Under the pieces are notes generated by a model. That model was given only the letters and a program-made list of their open reading frames with translations, was not told the origin of the DNA and ran no database searches. Source: Avimonas intestinalis (lineage in GTDB: Bacteria; Bacillota; Clostridia; Oscillospirales; Acutalibacteraceae). Taken from it: 64,000 nucleotides of DNA. Location: positions 1 to 64,000 of the forward strand of contig CAJFID010000006.1 in the NCBI GenBank assembly GCA_904380375.1, read 5' to 3'. Position numbers and translations under genes: made by a program. Within the stretch, counting starts at the first letter, position 1. Each line of letters starts with the position of its first letter. Shown one piece after another: positions 49,692-58,201 of this stretch.

Positions 49692-50141
49692 GGCCTTGCG
49701 TGCGGCGGCCGTCCCTTCACCCGGCGGGAAACCGGCCGGCGGAGGGACGCAGAAGCAGCAGATGCCTATAGAAGCAGGCAGAAACGGCCCGAAGGCCGCG
49801 GAAACGAATAGCAGCGGAGGAAGGGCATAAGGCGCGCAGAGAGCACAGGGAACACAAGGAACACAAGGAACGGGAAAAAGCGTCTAGATTAACGATAAGG
49901 TTATCGTTAATCTAGACGCCCGGCCGATGCGACGCGCCGAAGATCCGGGCCGCGATCAAAAGCCGCGGCTGTTTGGCGGGTGCCGCCGGCGGACGGCGTT
50001 TCCCATCCCTGTCGATTCCGCGGGACGTCCTCCGCCTTTGAAGAAGGGGTGACGCTCCCGGACATATGAGCGATGGAAAGCGCCTCTGCGGGGAAATAAA
50101 CTCCATGGGAGAAAATTCGACAGAAAGAAGGGGTGTGCCGT
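49692..50141. other. Intergenic region with long palindrome and short repeats
   Basis: About 450 bases without a supported gene. It contains a GC hairpin just after GH2 (about 49711-49757), two copies of the 9-base repeat GGAACACAA at 49849-49866, and the 40-bp palindrome at 49880-49919. I see no canonical promoter beside the palindrome. Confidence 0.55.
49880..49919. promoter_or_regulatory. LacI-type operator, copy 2, within a perfect 40-bp palindrome
   Basis: Arms 49880-49898 and 49901-49919 are exact reverse complements around GG. The core has TTAACGATAA and TTATCGTTAA two bases apart. Positions 49886-49913 match the operator at 22669-22696 in 25 of 28 bases. No T run follows, so a simple terminator is unlikely. 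Confidence 0.7.
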
Positions 50142-51962
50142 ATGGCGCCGGCTCTTTGCCCGGGGACGCTCACCGCGCGTTCCCGCCAAACCAAGAAACA
50201 GCCGACCGAGGTGGAGATTACCGCGATTGACCGGCTGAACGATGGGAATGCGGTGGTCAACGACCACGCGGGTGACTGGGAAACCAGCCGCCTGGAGCCC
50301 AATTACCGCCAATATACCGAGATAGGTCCCGACATACTGCGGATCGGCAACGCCACCTATCCCCGGATTAAAAAGACGGCGGAGGATCGCTACCTCCTCT
50401 TTTACCAGGATGGGCAGATCGGCTGGAATATTTATTATTCCCTCAGCCGGGACCTGGTCGCATGGGAGCCGGGGCGAAAGCTGTTTGAGTCCGTCGGGAT
50501 TGAGGTGGACGGGCAGGAGGACGACCGCTGCTATTCCACCTGCGATGCTGCGGTTCTGGACAACGGGGACGTGCTGGCGGTCGCCTCTTTCCGCTCCAAT
50601 AAGCATTTCCGCTCCGACAACCGGTACAATGGGCTGGCCATGAAAAGGAGCGCGGACGGCGGCAGGACCTGGAGCGCGGAAAAAGTGATTTATACGGGCT
50701 CTAACTGGGAGCCGTCCCTGCTCCAACTGCCGGATGGGGAGATCCAGGTGTATTTTACCCATTCCGCCCCCAAGAACCAGCCGCAGATTGAGGCGGGCGT
50801 TCCGGTCAGCCGGATCGTGGCGTCCTCCGGCACGGCGATGATCCGTTCCAGGGATTATGGCGAGACGTGGGAGCCCCACGTCACCAAGCCGCCCTATGCG
50901 GCCTGGCGGGTGAGCCAGCAGTATACCCATACCCAAGACGGCATCAAGGTGTTCACCGACCAAATGCCGGTGGCGATCCGGCTGAACAACAGCCCCACGA
51001 CCGCCCTGGCCGCGGAATCCAAATTCCTCCGGGATGGGCGGGAGACCTTTTTTGTCACCCTGGCATACAGCGATGACAACTGGGCCAGGGCCCTGGGCCT
51101 AGACGAGGCCGGCCCCGCCGACAAGCAGGAAAACCTGTTCGCAGGGGCGGCGCCGTATATCCGGCAGTTCCCGTCCGGGGAGACGGTTTTGGCCAGCAAC
51201 CGGGGATCGGTATTCCAGATGCGGCTGGGAGACGCCGGGGCGCGGCATTTCCATGACCCGATTCAGCCGCTGGCGGGCGCCGGCTACTGGGGGGCCTTGG
51301 AGCTGGTGCGCTCCCATACCATGCTGGGGACCATGGCCAACGTGCGAAGGGTTGACGGCGTTTTCCAAAACCGTATTATGGTCAGTCAAAGCTACTTAAA
51401 CCACCGCATTACCGTGCCGTTTGCGGCCATCGCCGTGGACGGGAACAACGCCGAGTGGGAGGGCTGCACCGACGCGCTGTTCGTGGGAAGCGACTCCCAA
51501 GCCCAAACGGCGGTGCGGCCCGCACAGGATGCGGAAAACCTGTATTTCCTGATTGAGACGCTGGACGACACCCTGATGCCGCAGGACGCCGTGGAGATTT
51601 ATCTTCAGGGCGGCGGCCCTGGCGTGCTGGGTGCGCATACCCTGCGGGTCCGGGTGGGGCCGTCCGGCCCGGCGGAGGTCGCCCGATACGACGGCAAGGG
51701 TTTTTCCCTCGTGCCGGAGCGGGAGCTTAGGGGAGTCCGTGCGGCGGTTACGGTCCAGGGGACCGTCGGGGACTGTACGGACAAGGACACCGGCTACCTG
51801 GCGGAGCTGGCGATTCCCCGCCGCCTCCTGGGAGGCGGCGACCGGCTGCGCTGCCACATCATCCTCAGGAACCAGGAGGCGGATGGGCGGATAGTGGTCG
51901 ACCAATGGGACGATACGCATCACAGCGACCCCAGCAGCTGGATACCGCTGGTGCTCGCATGA
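50142..51962 (+). CDS. Sialidase-fold (BNR) protein with C-terminal CBM9-like domain, no signal peptide
   Basis: This protein has 606 residues. A six-bladed propeller carries Asp-box-like motifs SADGGRTWS and SRDYGETWE and the opening NATYPRIKKTAEDRYLLFYQDG. A CBM9-like beta-sandwich follows (IAVDGNNAEWEG to the end). It is about 60% identical by eye to the next gene in the shared part. The ATG at 50142 has AGAAGGGG upstream, but no signal peptide follows (MAPALCPGTLTARSRQ), unlike its paralogue. Either it acts in the cytosol or the signal was lost. Sialic acid is not assured as substrate; this fold also cleaves other acidic or deoxy sugars. Confidence 0.78.
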   Translation: MAPALCPGTLTARSRQTKKQPTEVEITAIDRLNDGNAVVNDHAGDWETSRLEPNYRQYTEIGPDILRIGNATYPRIKKTAEDRYLLFYQDGQIGWNIYYSLSRDLVAWEPGRKLFESVGIEVDGQEDDRCYSTCDAAVLDNGDVLAVASFRSNKHFRSDNRYNGLAMKRSADGGRTWSAEKVIYTGSNWEPSLLQLPDGEIQVYFTHSAPKNQPQIEAGVPVSRIVASSGTAMIRSRDYGETWEPHVTKPPYAAWRVSQQYTHTQDGIKVFTDQMPVAIRLNNSPTTALAAESKFLRDGRETFFVTLAYSDDNWARALGLDEAGPADKQENLFAGAAPYIRQFPSGETVLASNRGSVFQMRLGDAGARHFHDPIQPLAGAGYWGALELVRSHTMLGTMANVRRVDGVFQNRIMVSQSYLNHRITVPFAAIAVDGNNAEWEGCTDALFVGSDSQAQTAVRPAQDAENLYFLIETLDDTLMPQDAVEIYLQGGGPGVLGAHTLRVRVGPSGPAEVARYDGKGFSLVPERELRGVRAAVTVQGTVGDCTDKDTGYLAELAIPRRLLGGGDRLRCHIILRNQEADGRIVVDQWDDTHHSDPSSWIPLVLA

Positions 51963-51978
51963 AAGGAAGGGATACGTT

Positions 51979-53811
51979 ATGAAAAAACGACTGGCCTGCG
52001 GCGCGGCGGCGCTTGTTGCCGCCGCCCTGCTGACCTCCTGCGCAAAGGAACCGGCCGACCCGGCATCGCTCGCCATTACATCAATCCAGAAGCTGAACGC
52101 CGCCGAACCGGTTGTCAACGACCATGCCGAAGACTGGCAGTACAGCCAGCTGGAGCCGAATTTCCGCGAGTATGTGGAATTGCAGGAAAGCGTCCTGAAA
52201 ACCAACGTCGCCAATTATCCCCGGATTAAGAAGGTGACGGACGACCGCTACCTGCTGTTTTATCAGGATGCGCAGACGGCCAAAAACATTTATTATACCT
52301 CAAGCACCGATCTTCAGGAATGGGAATTCGGCAAAAAGCTGTTTAGCTCGCGCAACATCACGGTCAACGGGGAAAACGATACGCTATGCTTTTCGACCTG
52401 TGACGCCCTGGTGCTTCAAAACGGGGATATTATGGCGATCGCCTCCTTCCGGTCGGGCCGGAACTTCCGCCGGACCAACGAATACAACGGCCTGATGATG
52501 CGCATCAGCTCGGACGGCGGGGAGACCTGGGGAGAGGAACAGATCATTTATAAGGGCTCGAATTGGGAGCCGCAGATCCTACAGCTTCCCTCAAGGGAAA
52601 TCCAGGTTTATTTCACCCACGGCGGGCCTAAAATCCAGCCCCAGATGGAAGCAGGCATCCCCACCTCCGAAATGGTGCCGTCCTCCGGGACAGCCATCAT
52701 CCGCTCCTATGACAACGGGCAGACCTGGGATCCCTACGTTATGGAGCCGCCCTACGCGGCCTGGCGGGTGAGCCAGCAGTACACCCATACCAAAAACGGC
52801 ATCAAGGTGTTCACCGACCAGATGCCCTGCGCCATCCTTTTGAACAATACGAATACCATCGCCTTGGCGACCGAATCCAAGTTTTTGGAAGGCAACGAGG
52901 AGGTCTATTACATCACCATGGCGTACAGCGACGACAACTGGGCGCAGGAGCTGGGCATTGACGAGGAGGGACCCGCCGACAAGCAGGAGAACATGTATTT
53001 GGGAGCGGCCCCCTATTTGAAGCAGTTCCCCTCCGGGGAAACGATCCTTTCCAATAACCGGCAGTCCAAATTCCAGATCCGCTTGGGGGATTCCCTGGCC
53101 AGGGAATTCGGGGATCCGATCAACCCGCTGGCCGGCACCGGCTACTGGGGTTCACTGGAGGTGATCCGTTCCCACACGGTCGTGGGCACCATGGCCTATG
53201 CGCGCAAGCTGGGCGACAAAAACCAGAACCGGATCATGATCAGCCAAAACTACCTGAACCACCGGATTGACGTGCCGGAGGCGGAGATTGCCATTGACGG
53301 CAGCAATACGGAATGGGCGGCGTATACCGACGCGCTCTTTGTGGGGAGCGATTCCCAGGCGCAGGTATCGGTCCGGCCCGTGCAGGACGAAGAGAACGTC
53401 TCCTTCCTGCTGGAGGTGCTGGACAGCGACCTCAACCAAGGGGATGCGGTCGAGCTGTATCTTTCGGCCGGGGAGGGCGAAACGCTGGACGAGACGTCCT
53501 TCCGCCTGACGGTGGAGCCGGACGGGACGGTGGAAACGGCCCGCTTTGACGGGACGGATTTTGCAGCGGTCGAGGACGCTGCGGTAAAATCGGCCGTGAC
53601 CCTTCAGGGGACCGTGGGGGACGGCGGCGAGGATACCGGCTACCTGGCGGAGGTGTCGATCCCGCGGTCCCTGCTCGGCGCAGACGGCGGGACGCTGCGC
53701 TGCCATATCGTCCTGCACAACCAGGACACGGGTGCGGTTCCGGTAGAGGATAAGCTGGGGGAATCCCGGTGGAATGTGCCCGGCGAGTGGATGCCGCTCG
53801 CACTGGGATAG
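51979..53811 (+). CDS. Sialidase-fold (BNR) lipoprotein with C-terminal CBM9-like domain
   Basis: This surface lipoprotein has 610 residues with signal MKKRLACGAAALVAAALL and lipobox LTSC (Cys21). It has the same propeller plan as its upstream paralogue (NYPRIKKVTDDRYLLFYQD, SSDGGETWGEE, SYDNGQTWDPY) and the same C-terminal module (IAIDGSNTEWAAYTDALFVGSD). An AAAGGAAGG site lies in the 16-base gap. The pair arose by tandem duplication. The outside copy may do the first cut on the polymer. Catalytic residues cannot be fixed by eye. Confidence 0.82.
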   Translation: MKKRLACGAAALVAAALLTSCAKEPADPASLAITSIQKLNAAEPVVNDHAEDWQYSQLEPNFREYVELQESVLKTNVANYPRIKKVTDDRYLLFYQDAQTAKNIYYTSSTDLQEWEFGKKLFSSRNITVNGENDTLCFSTCDALVLQNGDIMAIASFRSGRNFRRTNEYNGLMMRISSDGGETWGEEQIIYKGSNWEPQILQLPSREIQVYFTHGGPKIQPQMEAGIPTSEMVPSSGTAIIRSYDNGQTWDPYVMEPPYAAWRVSQQYTHTKNGIKVFTDQMPCAILLNNTNTIALATESKFLEGNEEVYYITMAYSDDNWAQELGIDEEGPADKQENMYLGAAPYLKQFPSGETILSNNRQSKFQIRLGDSLAREFGDPINPLAGTGYWGSLEVIRSHTVVGTMAYARKLGDKNQNRIMISQNYLNHRIDVPEAEIAIDGSNTEWAAYTDALFVGSDSQAQVSVRPVQDEENVSFLLEVLDSDLNQGDAVELYLSAGEGETLDETSFRLTVEPDGTVETARFDGTDFAAVEDAAVKSAVTLQGTVGDGGEDTGYLAEVSIPRSLLGADGGTLRCHIVLHNQDTGAVPVEDKLGESRWNVPGEWMPLALG

Positions 53812-53835
53812 GAAGGATAAGCCGGATACAGGAAA

Positions 53836-53878
53836 GCGCGGGGGAACCGATATACGGTTCCCCCGCGCGTATTCTTGT
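53836..53878. terminator. Terminator between the carbohydrate and polysaccharide loci
   Basis: GCGCGGGGGAACCG at 53836-53849 pairs perfectly with 53855-53868 around ATATA, followed by a short T-rich stretch. The two flanking loci converge here. Confidence 0.75.
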
Positions 53879-53922
53879 ATGGGATTGCCAAGGGCTTCGG
53901 CGGAAAGCGCCGCCTCAGGCGG

Positions 53923-55074
53923 CTACCGCTTGAGCCAGACCGTCTGGTTGACGATTTTGGTATAGCTTTGGATCAGCTTGACCACCTTGACCGAGACGTT
54001 GGTGTCGGCATAGTCTTCGGCCATCACGGTTTCTTCCCCGTTTTCCCGCATCGCGGCCGCCAGCTCCACCGCCTGCAGCACGTCCTCGCCCCGGATGCCG
54101 CCGATGACGACGGTGCCCTTGTCGAGAACCTCCGGCCGTTCGGTTGAAGTGCGGATGAGCACCCCGGTGAAACCCAGCATCGCGGATTCCTCCGACAGGG
54201 TGCCGCTGTCCGACAGGACGCAGTAGCTGTTCATCTGCAGGTGGTTGTAATCAAAAAAGCCGAAGGGCTTAAGGTTCTGCACCAGCGGGTGGAAGCGGAA
54301 GCCCCGCGCCTCAATGAATTTCATAGAGCGGGGGTGGGTGGAGTAGATCACCGGCATCCGGTAGTTTTCGGCGATCCGGTTGATCGCGTTCATCAGATCC
54401 AGGAAGTTGTCCTCGTTGTCGATGTTTTCCTCCCGGTGGGCGGATACCAGGAAATACTTCCCCTTCTCCAGCCCGAGCCGCTCCAGCACATCGCTCTGCT
54501 CAATCCGTGCCCGGTGGGTGCGCAGCACCTCCCGCATCGGGGAACCGGTGACGAAGATCGTTTTGCCGTCAATCCCTTCCGACAGGAGGTAGCGGCGGGA
54601 ATGCTCGGTATAGGGCAGGTTGATGTCCGAAATGTGGTCGACGATCTTGCGGTTGATCATCTCGGATACGTTCCAGTCCCAGCAGCGGTTGCCCGCCTCC
54701 ATGTGGAAGATCGGGATCTTCAGCCGCTTGGCGGAAATGGCGGAGAGGGCGGAGTTGGTATCCCCCAGGATCAGCACCGCGTCCGGCCGCTCCTTTTGCA
54801 TCACCTGGTACGACTTGGCGAGGATGTTGCCCATCGTTTCTCCCAGGTCGGCCCCCACGCTGTCCAGGTAGTAATCCGGCGCGCGCAGCCCCAGGTCGTC
54901 GAAAAACACCTGGTTCAGGGTGTAATCCCAGTTTTGGCCGGTATGTACCAGGAGATGGTCAAAATACCGGTCACAGGCCCGGATGCAGGCCGACAGGCGG
55001 ATGATCTCCGGCCGGGTGCCCAGGATGGTCATCACTTTCAGCTTTTTGACGGTTTCGGCTGCTTGTACGCTCAT
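53923..55074 (-). CDS. UDP-N-acetylglucosamine 2-epimerase-type enzyme, CapG/FnlC/WbjD-like
   Basis: This cytosolic epimerase has 383 residues. The non-hydrolysing 2-epimerase fold is clear: TILGTRPEIIRLSACIRA, LLVHTGQNWDYTLN, LILGDTNSALSAISAKRLKIPIFHMEAGNRC, STHPRSMKF and LSDSGTLSEESAMLG. Following CapE- and CapF-like genes it should carry out the last step to UDP-L-FucNAc, as in S. aureus CapE-F-G or FnlABC. It ends the minus-strand operon. Confidence 0.87.
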   Translation of the reverse strand: MSVQAAETVKKLKVMTILGTRPEIIRLSACIRACDRYFDHLLVHTGQNWDYTLNQVFFDDLGLRAPDYYLDSVGADLGETMGNILAKSYQVMQKERPDAVLILGDTNSALSAISAKRLKIPIFHMEAGNRCWDWNVSEMINRKIVDHISDINLPYTEHSRRYLLSEGIDGKTIFVTGSPMREVLRTHRARIEQSDVLERLGLEKGKYFLVSAHREENIDNEDNFLDLMNAINRIAENYRMPVIYSTHPRSMKFIEARGFRFHPLVQNLKPFGFFDYNHLQMNSYCVLSDSGTLSEESAMLGFTGVLIRTSTERPEVLDKGTVVIGGIRGEDVLQAVELAAAMRENGEETVMAEDYADTNVSVKVVKLIQSYTKIVNQTVWLKR

Positions 55075-55110
55075 AGGCGCCGCCTTTCCCCGCGGGCGGG
55101 CAAAGCCCGG

Positions 55111-56241
55111 TTACGCGGACGGGTTTTCCTGCCGGACAGGCAGGGGGTAGGTGTCCGGATGATCAGGGTCAAAGGGCTCGTTGGCCCACATAAAGGTGAT
55201 CAGGTCGGTATCCCCCACGTTTTCAATGCTGTGGGTGTAGCCGGTCGGGATATCAACCACCGTGAAATGCTCCCCGTCCACCGGGTATTCTATCACCTGG
55301 TCGGAGTCGATGCGGCGGAAGCGGATGACCGCTTTGCCGCTGACCACCAGGAATTTTTCGTTTTTGCTGTGGTGCCAATGGTTGCCCTTGGTGATCCCCG
55401 GCTTGGCCACGTTGACCGAAAACTGCCCCCGGTCGGCGGTGCGCAGGATTTCGGTAAAGGAGCCCCGCGCGTCCTGGTTCTGCTTGAGGGAGTAGGCAAA
55501 GCCGTCCTCCGGCAGATAGCTCAGGTAGGTGCTGTACAGCTTCTTGGTCAGCGGGTCGCCCATGTCCGGCACCGCCAGGGTTTTCCGGCTCTCGGCAAAG
55601 GAGCGCAGGATCTCGGCAATTTCCCCCAGCGTGGCGGTGTGGGTCACCGGGACGGTGCAGAAATCCCCCTCCCGGGTTTCCTGCCCCTGCAGCGCACGGA
55701 TCAGCTCCGCTACCAGGTCGTCAATATACACCAGCCGGAGGGAGACGGCCGGGTCGTTGACCGTGATGGGCAGGCCGCGGGCGATGTTGTGGCAGAAGGT
55801 GGCGACCACGCTGTTGTAGTTCGGCCGGCACCATTTGCCGAAAACGTTGGGGAACCGGTAGATCAGCACATCGGCCCCCGTCTCCCGGCCATAGGCGGCC
55901 AGCAGCTCCTCCCCGGCCCGCTTGCTGCGGCCGTAGGGGTTGTCCTGCGCGGCCTGGATCGAAGAGGCCAGCATGACCGGGCAGGGATTCCGGCGCCGGC
56001 GCAGCGCGGCCAGCAGGTCGGCGGTAAAGCCGGCGTTGCCGGTCATGAATTCCGCTTCGTTCTGCGGGCGGTTTACCCCGGCCAGATGGAAGACGAAATC
56101 GCAGCCGGCGGCCCACTCGTTTAACCGGGCGGGGTCGGTGTCCACATCGTAGGCGCGCAGGTCGTCGTATCCGCGGTTATGCAGCTCGGCGATCAGGTTG
56201 CGGCCGATAAAGCCGTTGGCGCCGGTAATCAGGATCTGCAT
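55111..56241 (-). CDS. Bifunctional SDR-cupin reductase/epimerase, CapF/FnlB/WbjC-like
   Basis: This protein has 376 residues. The N-terminal short-chain dehydrogenase domain has GANGFIG at 7-13, SSIQA and NPYGRSKRAGEELL. The C-terminal cupin domain (about 250-376) includes GITKGNHWHHSKNEKFLVVSGKAV with its metal-binding His residues. This domain order is diagnostic for CapF, which epimerises and reduces the 4-keto intermediate to UDP-L-talose-type N-acetyl sugar before the 2-epimerase. It sits between the CapE and CapG homologues. Confidence 0.9.
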   Translation of the reverse strand: MQILITGANGFIGRNLIAELHNRGYDDLRAYDVDTDPARLNEWAAGCDFVFHLAGVNRPQNEAEFMTGNAGFTADLLAALRRRRNPCPVMLASSIQAAQDNPYGRSKRAGEELLAAYGRETGADVLIYRFPNVFGKWCRPNYNSVVATFCHNIARGLPITVNDPAVSLRLVYIDDLVAELIRALQGQETREGDFCTVPVTHTATLGEIAEILRSFAESRKTLAVPDMGDPLTKKLYSTYLSYLPEDGFAYSLKQNQDARGSFTEILRTADRGQFSVNVAKPGITKGNHWHHSKNEKFLVVSGKAVIRFRRIDSDQVIEYPVDGEHFTVVDIPTGYTHSIENVGDTDLITFMWANEPFDPDHPDTYPLPVRQENPSA

Positions 56242-56262
56242 GATGGCTCCGCCTTTCCGCGC

Positions 56263-57294
56263 TTACCGCTGGGCGTCCCAGAGGGCCAGCTCGTTCTGGA
56301 TGTATTCTAGGGAGAGCAGCTTTTCCTTGACTTCCTCCACGGTTAAGAGCTCGGTGTTGTTGGAATCGAATTCCTTCAAAAGCAGGTGCGGCTGCGTCCC
56401 GTTGACGAAATACTTGTCATAGTTCAGGTCCCGTTTGTCCGCCGGCACGCGGTAGAAATTCCCGAGGTCAATCGCGCTGGCGCATTCCTCGTTGGTCAGC
56501 AGGGTTTCAAACATCTTTTCCCCGTGCCGGATGCCGATGACCTTGGTCGGGTGGTTTTCCGCGTGGAAAATCTGCTTAACCGCGTCCGCCAGCACCTGGA
56601 TGGTGCAGGAAGGGGCCTTCTGCACCAGGATATCCCCGCTTTCGGCATGCTCAAACGCGAAGAGGACCAGCTCGACCGCTTCCTCAAGGCTCATGATAAA
56701 GCGGGTCATGGCCGGCTCGGTGATGGTGATCGGCTTGCCGCTCTTGATCTGCTCAATGAACAGCGGGATGACCGAGCCGCGGGAGCACAGCACGTTGCCG
56801 TACCGGGTGCCGCAGATCAGGGTTTTCTCCGGGGAAACGGTGCGGGCCTTGGCCACGAACACCTTTTCCATCATCGCCTTTGAGGTCCCCATGGCGTTGA
56901 CGGGGTAGGCGGCCTTGTCGGTGGACAGGCAGATGATCTTGCGCACGCCGGCGTCAATCGCCGCGTTGAGCACGTTTTCGGTGCCCAGCACGTTGGTCTT
57001 GACCGCCTCTATCGGGAAAAATTCGCAGGAGGGAACCTGCTTGAGGGCCGCCGCGTGAAAGACGTAATCCACCCCGTGCATCGCGTTGCGGATGCTGTCC
57101 TGGTCGCGGACGTTGCCGATGTAGTATTTGATCTTTTCGTCGTGGTAGATGTGGCGCATGTCGTCCTGCTTCTTTTCGTCGCGCGAAAAGATGCGGATTT
57201 CGCCGATATCGGTCTGCAAAAAGCGTTCGAGCACCGCGTTGCCGAACGAGCCGGTCCCTCCGGTAATCAGCAGGGTTTTTCCAGTAAACAGCAT
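56263..57294 (-). CDS. UDP-GlcNAc 4,6-dehydratase/5-epimerase, CapE/FnlA/WbjB-like
   Basis: This enzyme has 343 residues and starts the UDP-L-FucNAc branch. The NAD(P) motif is GGTGSFGNAV, then FSRDEKKQDDMRH, HAAALKQVPSCE and DKAAYPVNAMGTSKAMMEK. The Tyr of the usual YxxxK is Met here, which as I recall is normal for this dehydratase group. The ATG at 57294 has GAGGAGG before it; the longer frame to 57495 crosses a promoter. It is first of three coupled genes. Confidence 0.9.
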   Translation of the reverse strand: MLFTGKTLLITGGTGSFGNAVLERFLQTDIGEIRIFSRDEKKQDDMRHIYHDEKIKYYIGNVRDQDSIRNAMHGVDYVFHAAALKQVPSCEFFPIEAVKTNVLGTENVLNAAIDAGVRKIICLSTDKAAYPVNAMGTSKAMMEKVFVAKARTVSPEKTLICGTRYGNVLCSRGSVIPLFIEQIKSGKPITITEPAMTRFIMSLEEAVELVLFAFEHAESGDILVQKAPSCTIQVLADAVKQIFHAENHPTKVIGIRHGEKMFETLLTNEECASAIDLGNFYRVPADKRDLNYDKYFVNGTQPHLLLKEFDSNNTELLTVEEVKEKLLSLEYIQNELALWDAQR

Positions 57295-57562
57295 ATGCGT
57301 TTCCTCCTCAGCGTCTCCGGCGATGCGGCTTGTCCGAAATTGCCGCCGGGACGGCCGGTATTTTGCTCTGTCCCGCCACCTTAGCCCGGATGCCTGGGCC
57401 AAGGTGGGGATTCCGTATAGGTATGTATTCATTGTAACCGTGGGGGCAAGGGGAAATACGCCCTTTATTATACGGCGTGCCGGATTTTTTTGCAACGCTT
57501 GGTTCCGCGCGGCAGACCGACAGGCAAACAGGACGCCGCGGGCTGCGCCGTCCTGCCGTTTG
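57295..57562. other. Gap with an internal promoter
   Basis: This 268-base gap separates the acetyltransferase stop from the CapE-like start. It holds the promoter at 57477-57505 and otherwise nothing I can support. Confidence 0.55.
57477..57505 (-). promoter_or_regulatory. Internal promoter for the CapEFG-type genes
   Basis: On the minus strand, TTGCAA (complement of 57500-57505) and a consensus TATAAT (complement of 57477-57482) are 17 bases apart, about 180 bases before the CapE-like start. Confidence 0.7.
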
Positions 57563-58201
57563 TCACGCTTCGCCAGAGGAAGCGAGGATTTCCGCCAGCC
57601 CGTTTTCCGCCGGCCGGTACCGCCGCCCGCAGTGGGGGCAGGAAAGCCCCTCGTCCAGGACTGCGCCGCATTCGCAGGCCCAGCCGATCCGGCGGGCGGG
57701 GACGCCCGCCATCAGCGCGTGGTCCGGCACGTCCTTGGTCACCACCGCGCCGGCGGCGATCAGGGCGTTTCTGCCGATGGTATGCCCGCACACCACCGTC
57801 GCGTTGGCGCCGATGGTCGCGCCTTGGCGGACCAGCGTCCTTTTGTACCCCGCGCTTCCCTTGGGGTAGCGGCTCCGGGGGGTGAGGTCGTTGGTAAAGA
57901 CCATGGACGGCCCGCAGAAGACGTAATCCTCCAGCTCCACCCCTTCGTAAAGGGAGACGTTGTTCTGCACCTTGACGTGGTCGCCTACCCGGACGTTGTT
58001 CGAAACATTGACGTTCTGCCCGAAGGAGCAGTGCGCGCCGATCACCGCGCCGGTCTGGATATGGCAGAAATGCCAGATCTTCGTCCCCTCGCCGATGGTC
58101 ACGCCGTCGTCCACATAGCTGCTCTCGTGTACAAAATAGGGCAGGTCCCCCGCCTCCGGCGCGGTGTTCGCCGCCTTTTGGGGATGATTCCTGTTATTCA
58201 T
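57563..58201 (-). CDS. Hexapeptide-repeat N-acetyltransferase (WbpD/WlbB-like) with C-terminal zinc ribbon
   Basis: This protein has 212 residues. A left-handed beta-helix runs from about 20 to 180 (VTIGEGTKIWHFCHIQ, GAVIGAHCSFGQNVNVSNN, VRQGATIGANATVVCGHTIG). The end carries CECGAVLDEGLSCPHCGRRY, a four-cysteine zinc-ribbon pattern. The WbpD/WlbB group acetylates the 3-amino group of a UDP-diamino-uronate. The ATG at 58201 overlaps the upstream gene by eight bases. Its partners here are a WbpB-like dehydrogenase and a WbpI-like epimerase. The aminotransferase (WbpE-like) of that route is not in this window. Confidence 0.87.
   Translation of the reverse strand: MNNRNHPQKAANTAPEAGDLPYFVHESSYVDDGVTIGEGTKIWHFCHIQTGAVIGAHCSFGQNVNVSNNVRVGDHVKVQNNVSLYEGVELEDYVFCGPSMVFTNDLTPRSRYPKGSAGYKRTLVRQGATIGANATVVCGHTIGRNALIAAGAVVTKDVPDHALMAGVPARRIGWACECGAVLDEGLSCPHCGRRYRPAENGLAEILASSGEA

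Noticed and set aside
49849..49871. Start of a CRISPR or tandem array
   Set aside because: Only two full 9-base copies plus a partial one, with no spacers.
49880..49919. Rho-independent terminator
   Set aside because: The stem is long and AT-rich with a 2-base loop and no T run on either side, and it shares sequence with the operator 27 kb away.
54241..56124. Long plus-strand frame opposite the CapG- and CapF-like genes
   Set aside because: The translation is low in recognisable structure, and the minus strand encodes complete sugar-nucleotide enzymes.
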